In this document: one piece after another, positions 50,063-58,691 of the stretch
How positions within the stretch are numbered: position 1 is the first letter of the stretch
How the letters are laid out: the number at the start of each line of letters is the position of its first letter
Assembly: GCF_029813785.1 (NCBI RefSeq)
Contig: NZ_JARVKY010000012.1
Location: forward strand, 62,001-126,000
Direction: 5' to 3'
Length of the DNA: 64,000 nt
Origin: Streptomyces sp. DH41
GTDB lineage: Bacteria > Actinomycetota > Actinomycetes > Streptomycetales > Streptomycetaceae
Translations under genes and position numbers: made by a program
Notes under the pieces: model-generated
Databases searched by the model: none
Told to the model about the DNA's origin: nothing
The model's input: the letters and a program-made list of their open reading frames with translations, nothing else

Positions 50063-51466
50063 TCACGCGGCGGCCCGCTCGGCGCCGTCCGCCGTGGCCG
50101 TGATGCCTCGGGTCGAGGCGATCACATTCTTCAGCTTCTTGGACAGTGCCTCGTAGAACATGCTCAGCGGAAACTCGTCCGGAAGCACGTCATCGACGAG
50201 TTTGCGCGGCGGCAGGGTCAGGTCCAGGGCGTCGGGGCCCTTGGCCCACTTCGACCCCGGGTGCGGGGCGAGGTAGGTGGAGACCAGCTCGTACCCGGCG
50301 AACCAGTGCACGATCTTGGGGCGGTCGATGCCGTCCCGGTACAGGGTCTCGATCTCGGTGCACAGCTGGTTGGTGACCTGCGGGGCGCGCTGCCAGTCGA
50401 TGAAGAGCTTGTTGTCGGTCCAGCGCACGACGTCGTGCTTGTGCAGGTAGGCGAAGAGGAGCTGGCCGCCGAGACCGTCGTAGTTGCGCACGCGTTCGCC
50501 GGTGACCGGGAAGCGGAACATGCGGTCGAAGAGGACCGCGTACTGCACATCACGGGCCTGCGGGACGCCGTCGTCCGCAAGTTTCACGGCCTCCTTGAAG
50601 GCGGTGAGGTCGCAGCGCAGCTCCTCCAGGCCGTACATCCAGAACGGCTGGCGCTGCTTGATCATGAACGGGTCGAAGGGCAGGTCGCCGTGGCTGTGGG
50701 TGCGGTCGTGGACCATGTCCCACAGGACGAAGGCCTCCTCGCAGCGCTTCTGGTCGTCGACCATCGCGGCGACGTCCTCGGGCAGCTCCAGGCCCAGGAT
50801 CCCGACGGCGGCCTCGGTGACACGGCGGAAGCGGGCGGCCTCGCGGTCGCAGAAGATGCCGCCCCAGGAGAAGCGCTCGGGCGCCTCGCGCACGGCGATG
50901 GTCTCCGGGAAGAGGACGGCGGAGTTGGTGTCGTAGCCGGCCGTGAAGTCCTCGAAGGTGATGCCGCAGAACAGCGGGTTGTCGTAGCGGGTGCGCTCCA
51001 GTTCTGCCAGCCAGTCGGGCCAGACCATGCGCAGTACGACCGCTTCGAGGTTGCGGTCGGGGTTGCCGTTCTGCGTGTACATCGGGAAGACGACCAGGTG
51101 CTGGAGGCCGTCGGCGCGGTTCGCGGCGGGCTGGAAGGCCAGCAGCGAGTCGAGGAAGTCGGGCACCTGGAAACCGCCGTCGGCCCACCGGCCGAGGTCC
51201 GTCACCAGGGCCTCGTGGTAGGCGCGGTCGTGCGCGAGGAGCGGGGACAGCTCCTCGACGGCACCGGCGACACGGCGTACGGCGTCCTCGGCCGCGGCCC
51301 GGTCGGGAGCGCCCTCGGCGTCGAAGTCGATCGACCCGTCCTTGGACTGCCATGGCCGGATCCGCTCCACGGCATCCTTGAGCACGGGCCATGCCGGGTG
51401 CTCCACCACCCTGCTCACCGGAGGAATATTCCCCTCCACACCCACCTGCACAAGAATTTCCGTCAT
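50063..51466 (-). CDS. DUF6421 family protein
   Basis: A 467-residue cytoplasmic protein of the actinobacterial family DUF6421, whose function is unknown. A His-rich stretch MVHDRTHSHGDLPFDPFM near residue 255 and FSWGGIFCDREAARFRR near residue 200 look like metal or cofactor sites. No signal or membrane segment is present. ATG 51466 has GGAGG. It leads an operon with an SDR reductase and a threonine aldolase-like enzyme, which suggests amino-acid or hydroxy-amino-acid chemistry. A 12-bp palindrome lies 38 bases upstream. Confidence 0.85.
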   Translation of the reverse strand: MTEILVQVGVEGNIPPVSRVVEHPAWPVLKDAVERIRPWQSKDGSIDFDAEGAPDRAAAEDAVRRVAGAVEELSPLLAHDRAYHEALVTDLGRWADGGFQVPDFLDSLLAFQPAANRADGLQHLVVFPMYTQNGNPDRNLEAVVLRMVWPDWLAELERTRYDNPLFCGITFEDFTAGYDTNSAVLFPETIAVREAPERFSWGGIFCDREAARFRRVTEAAVGILGLELPEDVAAMVDDQKRCEEAFVLWDMVHDRTHSHGDLPFDPFMIKQRQPFWMYGLEELRCDLTAFKEAVKLADDGVPQARDVQYAVLFDRMFRFPVTGERVRNYDGLGGQLLFAYLHKHDVVRWTDNKLFIDWQRAPQVTNQLCTEIETLYRDGIDRPKIVHWFAGYELVSTYLAPHPGSKWAKGPDALDLTLPPRKLVDDVLPDEFPLSMFYEALSKKLKNVIASTRGITATADGAERAAA

Positions 51467-51503
51467 GTCCCATCCTCCACGGGAGAAGCTCGCGTCAGGA
51501 CAC

Positions 51504-51515
51504 CGTATGCATACG
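51504..51515. promoter_or_regulatory. Palindrome CGTATGCATACG before the DUF6421 operon
   Basis: Perfect 12-bp dyad in the 227-base gap between the DUF6421 operon and the glycerophosphodiesterase gene. On the minus strand it contains a -10-like TATGCA/CATACG element, so it may be an operator over the promoter. Confidence 0.5.
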
Positions 51516-51693
51516 AGGTTTCTCCCAGCAAGGGGAGTCTCCGTAAATTATCCTGCCTGACCCTGGGCTTCACCGCATTTTTTCCTGCGGGATGCCGGAC
51601 TCCGTATACCAGGCGCGGCAGAGGGGAAACGGTCCCGCAGGGCCGTTAGGCTGCGCCCTGCCATCGCCGCCGTCGACGGAAGCGAGTCGAGCC

Positions 51694-52377
51694 TTGAACT
51701 TCCTCACCATCGGTCACCGCGGAGTGATGGGTGTCGAACCCGAGAACACCCTGCGTTCCTTCGTCGCCGCCGAGCAGGCCGGCCTCGACGTCGTCGAACT
51801 GGACCTGCACCTGAGCAAGGACGGCGCGCTCGTCGTCATGCACGACGCGGACGTGGACCGCACCACCGACGGCACGGGCGCGATCGCCGAGCAGACCCTC
51901 GAGGAACTGCGCGCGCTGGACGCGGGCCGCGGGGAGCGGGTCCCGGTCTTCGAGGAGGTGCTGGACGCCGTGTCGGTTCCGTTGCAGGCCGAGATCAAGG
52001 ACGCGGCGGCCGCACGGACACTCGCCGAGGTGATGCGCCGACGGGACCTGGTGGACCGGGTGGAGGTGATCTCGTTCCACGACGAGGCCGTGGCGGAGAT
52101 CGCCCGGCTGGTACCCGGGGTGCGGACCGCCCTGGTCGCGCAGTACTACGGCCCCGAGGTCGTGGACCGTGCCGTGAAGGCCGGTGCGGGCACGCTGTGC
52201 CTGGACATCAACCGGATCACGCTGGAGATCGTGGAGCGGGCCCGCAAGGCCGGTCTGCGGGTCTTCTGCTGGACGGTGAACACCCAGGACCATCTGCGGC
52301 TGGTGCGCGCCCTCGGCCTGGACGGTGCCACCACCGACTACCCGGAGATCAAACGCACCGGCCGCTTCACCGCGTGA
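51694..52377 (+). CDS. Glycerophosphodiester phosphodiesterase
   Basis: A 227-residue TIM-barrel enzyme that cleaves glycerophosphodiesters to glycerol-3-phosphate and an alcohol. GHRG with the catalytic His is at residues 7-10, the metal-binding Glu-Asp are in VELDLHLSKDG, and the second His is in VVMHDADVDR. Start choice: TTG 51694 places GHRG at the usual position and has GGAAGCGAG upstream; ATG 51592 would add 34 unlikely residues. A TAGGCT (51647-51652) is a possible -10 about 40 bases upstream. Cytoplasmic; no signal peptide. Confidence 0.9.
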   Translation: MNFLTIGHRGVMGVEPENTLRSFVAAEQAGLDVVELDLHLSKDGALVVMHDADVDRTTDGTGAIAEQTLEELRALDAGRGERVPVFEEVLDAVSVPLQAEIKDAAAARTLAEVMRRRDLVDRVEVISFHDEAVAEIARLVPGVRTALVAQYYGPEVVDRAVKAGAGTLCLDINRITLEIVERARKAGLRVFCWTVNTQDHLRLVRALGLDGATTDYPEIKRTGRFTA

Positions 52378-52395
52378 ACGCCACGCGGGTCGACG

Positions 52396-52935
52396 TCAGG
52401 CCAGCGGCTTGACGAGCAGCTCGAACCGCAGGTCGTCGCGCTGCGGAATGCCGAAGCGCTCGTCGCCGTACGGGAAGGGGGTCATCTCTCCCGTACGGCG
52501 GTAGCCGCGGCGTTCGTACCAGGCGATGAGGTCCTCGCGTACGGAGATCACGGTCATGTGCATCTCCGTCACGCCCCACGCCTCGCGGGCCTGCCGCTCC
52601 GCCTCCGCGATGATCGCCTTGCCCAGGCCCTCGCCCTGGAGCACCGGGCTGACGGCGAACATCCCGAAGTAGGCGTGCGCCCCGCGGTGCTCCAGCTGGC
52701 AGCAGGCCACGATCCCGCCGTTCCGCTCGACCGTCAGCAGTCGGCTGTCCGGTGCCTCGACGACCTCCAGCACCCCCTGCGGGTCCGTGCGCCGGCCCTG
52801 GAGAATGTCCGCCTCGGTGGTCCACCCGGCACGGCTGGACTCCCCTCGGTACGCGGACTCGACGAGCGCGACGATCTCGTCCACGTCCGCGCCGGTGGCG
52901 TCACGGTAGGTCAGCGGGCTGGCGGCGGTGTTCAT
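52396..52935 (-). CDS. GNAT family N-acetyltransferase
   Basis: A 179-residue acetyl-CoA-dependent acetyltransferase. Motif A for CoA binding is GMFAVSPVLQGEGLGKAIIA (about residue 95), followed by the helix EAERQAREAWG and WYERRGYRRTGEM near residue 145. ATG 52935 has GAGACACCTCC-type purine-poor leader, so initiation may be weak. The acceptor amine is unknown. It lies convergent with the glycerophosphodiesterase and divergent from a VOC protein. Confidence 0.92.
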   Translation of the reverse strand: MNTAASPLTYRDATGADVDEIVALVESAYRGESSRAGWTTEADILQGRRTDPQGVLEVVEAPDSRLLTVERNGGIVACCQLEHRGAHAYFGMFAVSPVLQGEGLGKAIIAEAERQAREAWGVTEMHMTVISVREDLIAWYERRGYRRTGEMTPFPYGDERFGIPQRDDLRFELLVKPLA

Positions 52936-53010
52936 GGGAGGTGTCTCCGGTTCGTTTCGGGCGCGGCGCGGGCACCGATGAGCGTAACGCTGCCAGTAGG
53001 GTCGGGGCGC

Positions 53011-53403
53011 ATGGTGCATGTACTCAGCAGCCGGATCCTGCTCCGCCCCACCGACCCCGACCGCTCCCGCGCCTTCTACGGCGAGCGGCTCGGCCTCGCC
53101 GTCCACCGGGAGTTCGGCACCGGTCCCGAGCGGGGCACCGTCTACTTCCTCGGAGGTGGCTTCCTGGAGGTCTCCGGCCGCTCCGAGGAACCCCTCTCCC
53201 CCGCGCTGAAGCTGTGGCTCCAGGTGGAGGACGCGACAGCGGCCCACGAGGAACTGCGCGCCAAGGGGGTCGAGATCGTCCGGCCGCCGGTCCAGGAGCC
53301 GTGGGGCCTGGTGGAGATGTGGATCGAGGACCCGGACGGCACGCGGATCGTGCTGGTGGAGGTGCCCGCGGACCATCCGCTGCGTTACCGCCCCGGCATC
53401 TGA
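53011..53403 (+). CDS. VOC-family protein (glyoxalase/bleomycin-resistance fold)
   Basis: A 130-residue single VOC module with two beta-alpha-beta-beta-beta units. Typical segments are LLRPTDPDRSRAFYGERLGL at the start and PWGLVEMWIEDPDGTRIVLV near the end, with Glu and His candidates for a metal site. ATG 53011 lies 8 bases after TAGGGT and has no ribosome site, so it may be leaderless. Function unknown; VOC proteins of this size act as dimers in detoxification or antibiotic binding. Confidence 0.88.
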   Translation: MVHVLSSRILLRPTDPDRSRAFYGERLGLAVHREFGTGPERGTVYFLGGGFLEVSGRSEEPLSPALKLWLQVEDATAAHEELRAKGVEIVRPPVQEPWGLVEMWIEDPDGTRIVLVEVPADHPLRYRPGI

Positions 53404-53506
53404 TCCACCGGGGCGGTACGTGCCGGATGGCCGCGGCCCGGACCCGGCCTTAGCGTGCTGGAGGGGGACGGACGGTCTGCGGCTCTGCGGAAGGACGCCC
53501 CACGCG

Positions 53507-54271
53507 ATGAAGCTCCACGAACCGGTGCCCGGCGGGCCCTGCTGGGCCGAGCTGGGTACCAGCGATCTTGTGGCCGCCAAGCGGTTCTACACCAAGCTGT
53601 TCGGCTGGCGCCCCGAGACGGACTCCCGGCAGCAGGCGGGCGGCTACACGATCGCCCGCCTCGGCGACGCGGCGGTCGCCGCCCTGACGCCGCTGTACCA
53701 GCAGGCCCAGCCGGTCGCCTGGAACGTGTCGTTCGCCGTGCGCGACGCGGACGCCGCCGTACGGCAGGTGACGGCGGCCGGCGGGGCGGTGCCGCAGGGG
53801 CCCACGGACGTGTTCGACTCGGGCCGGTTCGTGGTGGCCGCCGATCCGACCGGAGCGGTGTTCCAGCTGTGGCAAGGCCGCTCGTTCCCGGGAGCCGGAC
53901 TGTTCAACGCCCCCGGCTCACTGGGCTGGGTGGAGCTGCTGACCCGGGAGCCCGACCGGGCCGCCGACTTCTACACCACGGTGTTCGGCTGGACCGTCAC
54001 CGCCTCGGACCGCTATCCGCAGTGGGGGATCGACGGGGCGGACTTCGGCGGCATGGTGACGATGGACGACAAGTTCCCGCACGAGGTGCCGGCGCACTGG
54101 CTGCCGTACTTCGCGGTGGCGGACGTGGACACGGCGGCGGTCGACACGACCGACGGTGGCGGCACCGTGCTGATGGAGCCCACCTCGCCTCCCGACGGAC
54201 CGCGTATCGCGGTGCTGCGGGACCCGCAGGGCGCGATGTTCGGGGTGTACCGGGCGGGTGACGAGCGCTGA
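53507..54271 (+). CDS. Two-domain VOC-family protein
   Basis: A 254-residue protein with two tandem VOC modules (about residues 8-120 and 130-250). The openings are CWAELGTSDLVAAKRFYTKL and GWVELLTREPDRAADFYTTV, and the closings are DPTGAVFQLWQ and DPQGAMFGVYR. This is the layout of the Streptomyces CFP30-like hydroxylase group. Reaction unknown. ATG 53507 is preceded by GGAAGGACG. The gene is followed by 198 bases with no further gene before the convergent MarR. Confidence 0.9.
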   Translation: MKLHEPVPGGPCWAELGTSDLVAAKRFYTKLFGWRPETDSRQQAGGYTIARLGDAAVAALTPLYQQAQPVAWNVSFAVRDADAAVRQVTAAGGAVPQGPTDVFDSGRFVVAADPTGAVFQLWQGRSFPGAGLFNAPGSLGWVELLTREPDRAADFYTTVFGWTVTASDRYPQWGIDGADFGGMVTMDDKFPHEVPAHWLPYFAVADVDTAAVDTTDGGGTVLMEPTSPPDGPRIAVLRDPQGAMFGVYRAGDER

Positions 54272-54469
54272 GTCGGGGAAGGCCCCGCGCGGGTGCACAC
54301 TGCCGCGCGGTACACACTGCGCGGCGGGCCGGGACTGCCGGTGGACAAGCCGGCTATCGGCACCGCCGCACGGTCCACCCGGTCCACGACGTGCTCTGAG
54401 CACAGGACCGCACCGGACCGTGCCCCCGACCCCGCCGGACTGCCGCCGGGCCGTCGTGCCGCCGGGCCG

Positions 54470-55027
54470 TCAGACCCGCAGCGCGTCCAGGCGGCCCTCC
54501 AGCCGCCCCAGCAACGCCCCGAGGAGCGCGGCCAGCTCGCCCTGCTCGGTGCCGTCGACACCGGACAGGACGGCGGACTCGTAGGCGAGCTGCTCCGGCA
54601 GGATGCCGTCGACGAGGTCGCGTCCGGCGTCCGTGAGGCGGACGTGGGCGACCCGGCGGTCGCGGGTGTCGCCGCGCCGCTCCACGAGCCCGCGCTCGGT
54701 GAGCTGCTTGAGGCGCTTGGTGACGGCGGCGCCGGAGGAGAAGGTCTCGCGGGCCAGGTCGCCGGGGGTCAGCTCGTGCCCGGTGCGGCGCAGCGCGCCG
54801 AGCAGGTCGAACTCGGCACGGCTGAGGCCGGCCCGGCGCAGCGGTGCGTCCTCGGCCTGCTGGAGGAGGGCGGCGCAGCGGTTGATGCGGCCGATGATCT
54901 CCATCGGGCCGGTGTCCAGGTCGGGGTGGACGGCCCGCCACTGCCGCACGACCGCGGCGACGGTGTCGCCGCCCGGTCCGCCTCTCGCGTCACCCTCGGT
55001 CGCCGAGCCCCCGTCGGTTGCGGTCAT
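54470..55027 (-). CDS. MarR-family regulator of the FUSC operon
   Basis: A 185-residue regulator. The winged helix runs from about residue 75 to 150: SRAEFDLLGALRRTGHELTP, then the recognition part GDLARETFSSGAAVTKRLKQ and the wing RRGDTRDRRVAHVRLT. ATG 55027 overlaps the FUSC gene stop as ATGA, so the two are translated together. A TTTACTAGTAAA palindrome upstream of the FUSC gene is its likely operator, giving feedback control of the exporter. Confidence 0.95.
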   Translation of the reverse strand: MTATDGGSATEGDARGGPGGDTVAAVVRQWRAVHPDLDTGPMEIIGRINRCAALLQQAEDAPLRRAGLSRAEFDLLGALRRTGHELTPGDLARETFSSGAAVTKRLKQLTERGLVERRGDTRDRRVAHVRLTDAGRDLVDGILPEQLAYESAVLSGVDGTEQGELAALLGALLGRLEGRLDALRV

Positions 55028-56712
55028 GGCCGTACGTCCTCCGTTCTCGTGCCCGTGTCCCGGTCCGGACGCGTTGCCTGGCGTCGCACCGTTGCGGCGA
55101 GCGTACGGTGTCCGGACTGCTCGGCGAGCACGACCCTCTCCTGGGGAAGCGCGCGTCCCCACCATTCGCCGGCCGCCGCGTCGACGGTGGTCCGCAGGTC
55201 GGTCAGCGCGGCGGCCAGTCCCCGGCGGGCCGCCTCCAGGGCGCCGGGGGCGGGGGCGGACTCCGCGAGGAGGCGGGCGGCGCGTTCGCGGGCGCGGTCG
55301 GCCGCGGTCACCGCCTGTTCGACGCGGTTCCCGGCGCGCCGGTTGGTGACGGCGACGGCTGCCAGGAAGCCGACCAGGGCGCCGACGAGGGTGTCCACCA
55401 CCCGCTCGGTGATCAGCTCGCCGGGTGCCTGGTAGCCGGCGAACTCGGTGATGAGCAGGGCCATCGGGGTCACACAGACGCTGCCGAGCCAGTAGTTGCG
55501 GGTGATGAGCGCCTCGGCGCCGAAGTTGAGGGCGAGGCAGAGCAGGACGAGGAGAGCCTGCCCGAGGTGGGCGAGCGGGGCGATGGCGGCGAACAGCAGC
55601 ACCCCGGCGATGTTGCCGACGACGCGCTGGACGGCACGGCTCCAGGTCAGGGCCATGTTGGCCTGGTAGAGCGCGGCGGCGGTGACCAGGGCCCAGTAGG
55701 GGCGTCCGATGCCGAGGGCGAGGGAGGCGTAGCCGGCCAGGGCGCAGCCGAGGGCGGTGCGGGCGGCGATCGGGGCCAGCGGGCCGAGCCGCTCCCACAG
55801 GGGTGCGGGGCGGGCGGCGAGTTCGGCGTCCACGCCGAGGAGTTCGTCGGCGGCCCCCGGGGTGGCGCCGGTGCGGGGGATCCGGCCGGTGCCGCGCAGG
55901 GCCCGCGCCCATTCGCGCAGCCGCTCCGGGTCGGTGTCGGCGGGCGCGGCGAGGGCGACCTCGGCGCGGACGACGAGGTGTTCCAGGGCGTGCCGGGTGG
56001 TGGCGCGGGCGCCCGTCGCCGGAAGGGACAGCAGCGTCTGCCAGGCGGCCTGCACGGCGGCGTACCCGGCGGCGCGGGCGGGGGTGTGGCCGTCACCGGT
56101 GCCGCGGGTGCCGGCGTACGCGGCGGCGGCGTTCAGGGCCTGGGCGGTGGCGCGGCGTTCCGGACCGTGCGGGCGGACCAGGGCGGGCGCCATACCGACG
56201 AGCCAGGCCCAGGCGCCCGCGGCGGCTGCCAGGGCCAGGTGTCCGGGAACCTGGCCGAGGGTCTGCGGGACGAAGAGGGCGGCGGAGCTGATGAAGGTCA
56301 GGACCACGTTGCCCGGCGGGCCGACGCGGGTGGCGTCGCACAGGGCCTTCTGTACGGCGGCGAGCAGGGCGCCGACCGTGACGAGGACGACGGCGCTCTG
56401 TGTGAGCGACGCGGTGACCAGGGCGACGGCGACGCCGCCGAGCATGCCGAGCACCACCCAGGCCAGGGTGCGGGCCCGGGCGGCGTAGGGACGGTTGTGC
56501 GCGTAGAGCGCGCACAGGGATCCGGCCATCGTGTACATCGCCAGGTCGAGCCGGCCGAGCGACAGCAGGATCAGGTTGGGCGGGGCGACGGCGGCGACCG
56601 AACTCAGGGCTGGCTTGAACCAGATCTCGGAGGGGCGGCGCAGGCGCAGCACGCCCGCCAGGGACAGGCGTCGGCCGAGTGAGATGCCGGAGGTGGGGGT
56701 CGCACTGCTCAT
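55024..56712 (-). CDS. FUSC-family (aromatic acid exporter-like) membrane protein
   Basis: A 562-residue membrane protein with two blocks of about five to six helices each (roughly residues 30-180 and 310-460) joined by a soluble region, the pattern of fusaric-acid-resistance and AaeB-type exporters. LDLAMYTMAGSLCALYAHNRP and IGRPYWALVTAAALYQANM are typical FUSC segments. It should pump out an aromatic or hydrophobic acid. ATG 56712 lies beside a short AT-rich promoter region with the TTTACTAGTAAA operator. It forms a coupled operon with the marR gene. Confidence 0.93.
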   Translation of the reverse strand: MSSATPTSGISLGRRLSLAGVLRLRRPSEIWFKPALSSVAAVAPPNLILLSLGRLDLAMYTMAGSLCALYAHNRPYAARARTLAWVVLGMLGGVAVALVTASLTQSAVVLVTVGALLAAVQKALCDATRVGPPGNVVLTFISSAALFVPQTLGQVPGHLALAAAAGAWAWLVGMAPALVRPHGPERRATAQALNAAAAYAGTRGTGDGHTPARAAGYAAVQAAWQTLLSLPATGARATTRHALEHLVVRAEVALAAPADTDPERLREWARALRGTGRIPRTGATPGAADELLGVDAELAARPAPLWERLGPLAPIAARTALGCALAGYASLALGIGRPYWALVTAAALYQANMALTWSRAVQRVVGNIAGVLLFAAIAPLAHLGQALLVLLCLALNFGAEALITRNYWLGSVCVTPMALLITEFAGYQAPGELITERVVDTLVGALVGFLAAVAVTNRRAGNRVEQAVTAADRARERAARLLAESAPAPGALEAARRGLAAALTDLRTTVDAAAGEWWGRALPQERVVLAEQSGHRTLAATVRRQATRPDRDTGTRTEDVRP

Positions 56713-56732
56713 AAAATAAGATTAACAGGTGT

Positions 56733-56744
56733 TTTACTAGTAAA
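56733..56744. promoter_or_regulatory. MarR operator TTTACTAGTAAA
   Basis: Perfect 12-bp palindrome 21 bases before the FUSC start, in the only strongly AT-rich patch of the area. On the minus strand a TAATCT lies downstream as a possible -10. Its place before a MarR-containing operon makes it the likely MarR site. Confidence 0.75.
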
Positions 56745-56900
56745 GGAACTCGTTCGGTGTGACGTCGCTCCCGCCGCCCACCAGCCACGATGCGACGCGC
56801 TCCCCCGAATACCCCCCGTGTACACCCTTGCGCTCGCGTGCGCGCCGCACGGCCCGGGCAGTCCTTGACCGACCGTCGAGCGTCGAGCGAGGAGGCACCT

Positions 56901-57497
56901 GTGCACGGACCGGCGTCGTCCGGCTGGCTGCTGGTCGCGCTCTGCGCGGCGACCGGCGCCTACTGCCTGCTGCGGATGCGCAGCAGCGTCGAGGAGCAGC
57001 GCCGTGCCGCGGGCGGCGAGGCCCTCATGGGGTTCGCCATGGCCGCCATGGCCGTGCCCGCGGCGGTGTTCACCCCACCCGGATGGGCCTGGCCCGTCTA
57101 CGCGGTGGTGTTCGGTGCCGCGGGGCTGCGCGCCCTGTGGGCGGCCCGGTCCGGGCGTCACCATCTGCACCATCTCGTCGGGAACGGGGCCATGGTCTAC
57201 ATGGCGGTGGTCATGGCCGGCTCGCCCGCCCACGCGCACGGCACCTCCGGGGTCCCCGTGCTGACCGGGACCCTGCTGCTCTACTTCACCGGGTACGTGC
57301 TGCTGACCGGTGTACGCCTGATACCCGTGGTCGCCGTGGCGGGGGACGGTCCCGTGACCGGCGGTGGTCCGGCGACCCGAGCCGGGCCCCCGGCCCGAGT
57401 CGGTCACCCGGCCGGGTGGGGCGACCGGCCGGAGCTGGCCCGGGCCTGCCGGCTCTCCATGGGGATCGCGATGCTCGCCATGCTCCTGGCCATGTGA
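56901..57497 (+). CDS. DUF5134 domain membrane protein
   Basis: A 198-residue protein with about five membrane helices. After a first helix (GWLLVALCAATGAYCLL) come LMGFAMAAMAVPAAVF and HHLHHLVGNGAMVYMAVVMA, where the His cluster may bind metal or heme. The family DUF5134 is found next to M56 peptidases in Streptomyces, as here, and its function is unknown. GTG 56901 has GGAGG 5 bases upstream and is preferred to the ATG at 56790. A (ACCGC)10 repeat follows the gene. Confidence 0.85.
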   Translation: MHGPASSGWLLVALCAATGAYCLLRMRSSVEEQRRAAGGEALMGFAMAAMAVPAAVFTPPGWAWPVYAVVFGAAGLRALWAARSGRHHLHHLVGNGAMVYMAVVMAGSPAHAHGTSGVPVLTGTLLLYFTGYVLLTGVRLIPVVAVAGDGPVTGGGPATRAGPPARVGHPAGWGDRPELARACRLSMGIAMLAMLLAM

Positions 57498-57541
57498 CAT
57501 CCGGCAGCCGCCGCGCGACGCGGGCCATGCGCCACCCGGCG

Positions 57542-57591
57542 ACCGCACCGCACCGCACCGCACCGCACCGCACCGCACCGCACCGCACCGC
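57542..57591. repeat. Pentanucleotide repeat (ACCGC)10
   Basis: Ten perfect copies in 50 bases, 44 bases after the DUF5134 stop and 91 bases before the M56 gene. Not a multiple of three, but outside coding sequence. Likely prone to slippage. Confidence 0.97.
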
Positions 57592-57682
57592 ATAAGCGGC
57601 ATACCCCGTACGCAGCCGTTGCCTGCGTCACTTTGCGCGGTGGGCCGTACTGCCGGGAGCGCGACGCTCATAGGCTGCCCTC

Positions 57683-58615
57683 ATGACTCTCCCCGCGGCA
57701 CTGCTGCTGCTCGGTGCCCTGACCGCCGTGCTCGCCCCCAGGCTGCTCGCCCGGGCCGACTGGCCGGACCGGGAACCGGTGGTCGCCCTGTGGGTGTGGC
57801 AGTGCGTGGTGGCGGCCGTGCTCGTGTGCTGCGCGCTGTCGATGACGCTCAGCGCGGCGGCGGCCTGGCACGCGGTGGGCGTGCCCGTCTTCGCGACGGC
57901 GCCCGGCCCGGTGGTCGAGGCCTACGCGCTCGGCACGTCCGGCCTCTGGGCGGACACGACCGCCGTCGCGCTGGCCTGCGGCGGGTTGTGGAGCGTCGCG
58001 ATGCTGGCCCGGGAGATCGTGCGGGCCCGCACCCGGCGCCGGCGACGCCGGGCCGAACTCCTGCTGCGCGCACCGGCGTTGCCCGGCGAGGTACCCGGAT
58101 CGGCGCCGCTGGTCGTCCTGGAGGGTGAGCGGCCCGACGCCTGGTGGCTGCCCGGCACTCCCCCGCAACTGGTCGTCACCACCGCCGCGTTGCGCCGCCT
58201 CAAGGGCCGGCAGCTCGACGCGGTCCTCGCCCACGAGAAGGGGCACGCGCGGGCGCGGCACGACTGGCTGCTGCACTGCTCGGCCGCGCTGGCGGACGGA
58301 TTTCCGCGGGTCCCGGTGTTCGCCGCGTTCCGCGACGAGATGCACCGCCTGGTCGAACTCGCCGCCGACGACGTGGCCTCCCGCCGCTTCGGCCGACTGA
58401 CGACCGCCCTGGCGCTGGTCGAACTCAACGAGGACCGGGGCGTGTTCGGCCCGTGCCCGACCACCCGGGCGCACGTTCCGCAGCGGGTGCACCGGCTGCT
58501 CACCCCGCCGAACCGGCTGACGGCGGCCCGGCGGCTGCGGTTGACGGCGGCCGCGCTGGTCCCGGTGGTGCCGGTACTGGTGGCTTTCGTGCCGGGGCTA
58601 CGGGCTCTGGGATAG
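57683..58615 (+). CDS. M56 family metallopeptidase
   Basis: A 310-residue membrane zinc peptidase of the BlaR1/MecR1 peptidase family. The zinc site HEKGH is at about residue 190, the third ligand is likely the Glu in LVELAADDVA near residue 232, and four membrane segments flank it (first at residues 3-20, last at the C terminus). ATG 57683 lies 6 bases after TAGGCT with no ribosome site, so it may be leaderless. No sensor domain is attached and no BlaI gene is adjacent. It may process a regulator together with the DUF5134 protein. Confidence 0.92.
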   Translation: MTLPAALLLLGALTAVLAPRLLARADWPDREPVVALWVWQCVVAAVLVCCALSMTLSAAAAWHAVGVPVFATAPGPVVEAYALGTSGLWADTTAVALACGGLWSVAMLAREIVRARTRRRRRRAELLLRAPALPGEVPGSAPLVVLEGERPDAWWLPGTPPQLVVTTAALRRLKGRQLDAVLAHEKGHARARHDWLLHCSAALADGFPRVPVFAAFRDEMHRLVELAADDVASRRFGRLTTALALVELNEDRGVFGPCPTTRAHVPQRVHRLLTPPNRLTAARRLRLTAAALVPVVPVLVAFVPGLRALG

Positions 58616-58691
58616 TCCCTCGCCGCTCTTCCGCCCCCAGGGATGCCCCGCGAATTGGCCCCGGACCCCCTGGGTCGGCGAGTATCGCAGC

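Noticed and set aside
49983..50066. A longer SDR start at GTG 50066 overlapping the DUF6421 stop
   Set aside because: It would add a QAQAQ-rich leader from a short repeat, while ATG 49982 has a near-perfect AGGAGG and gives the normal SDR length. Kept as an alternative only.
57286..57671. Minus-strand frames encoding RCGAV repeats
   Set aside because: They are the translation of the (ACCGC)10 tract and have no start signal or family.
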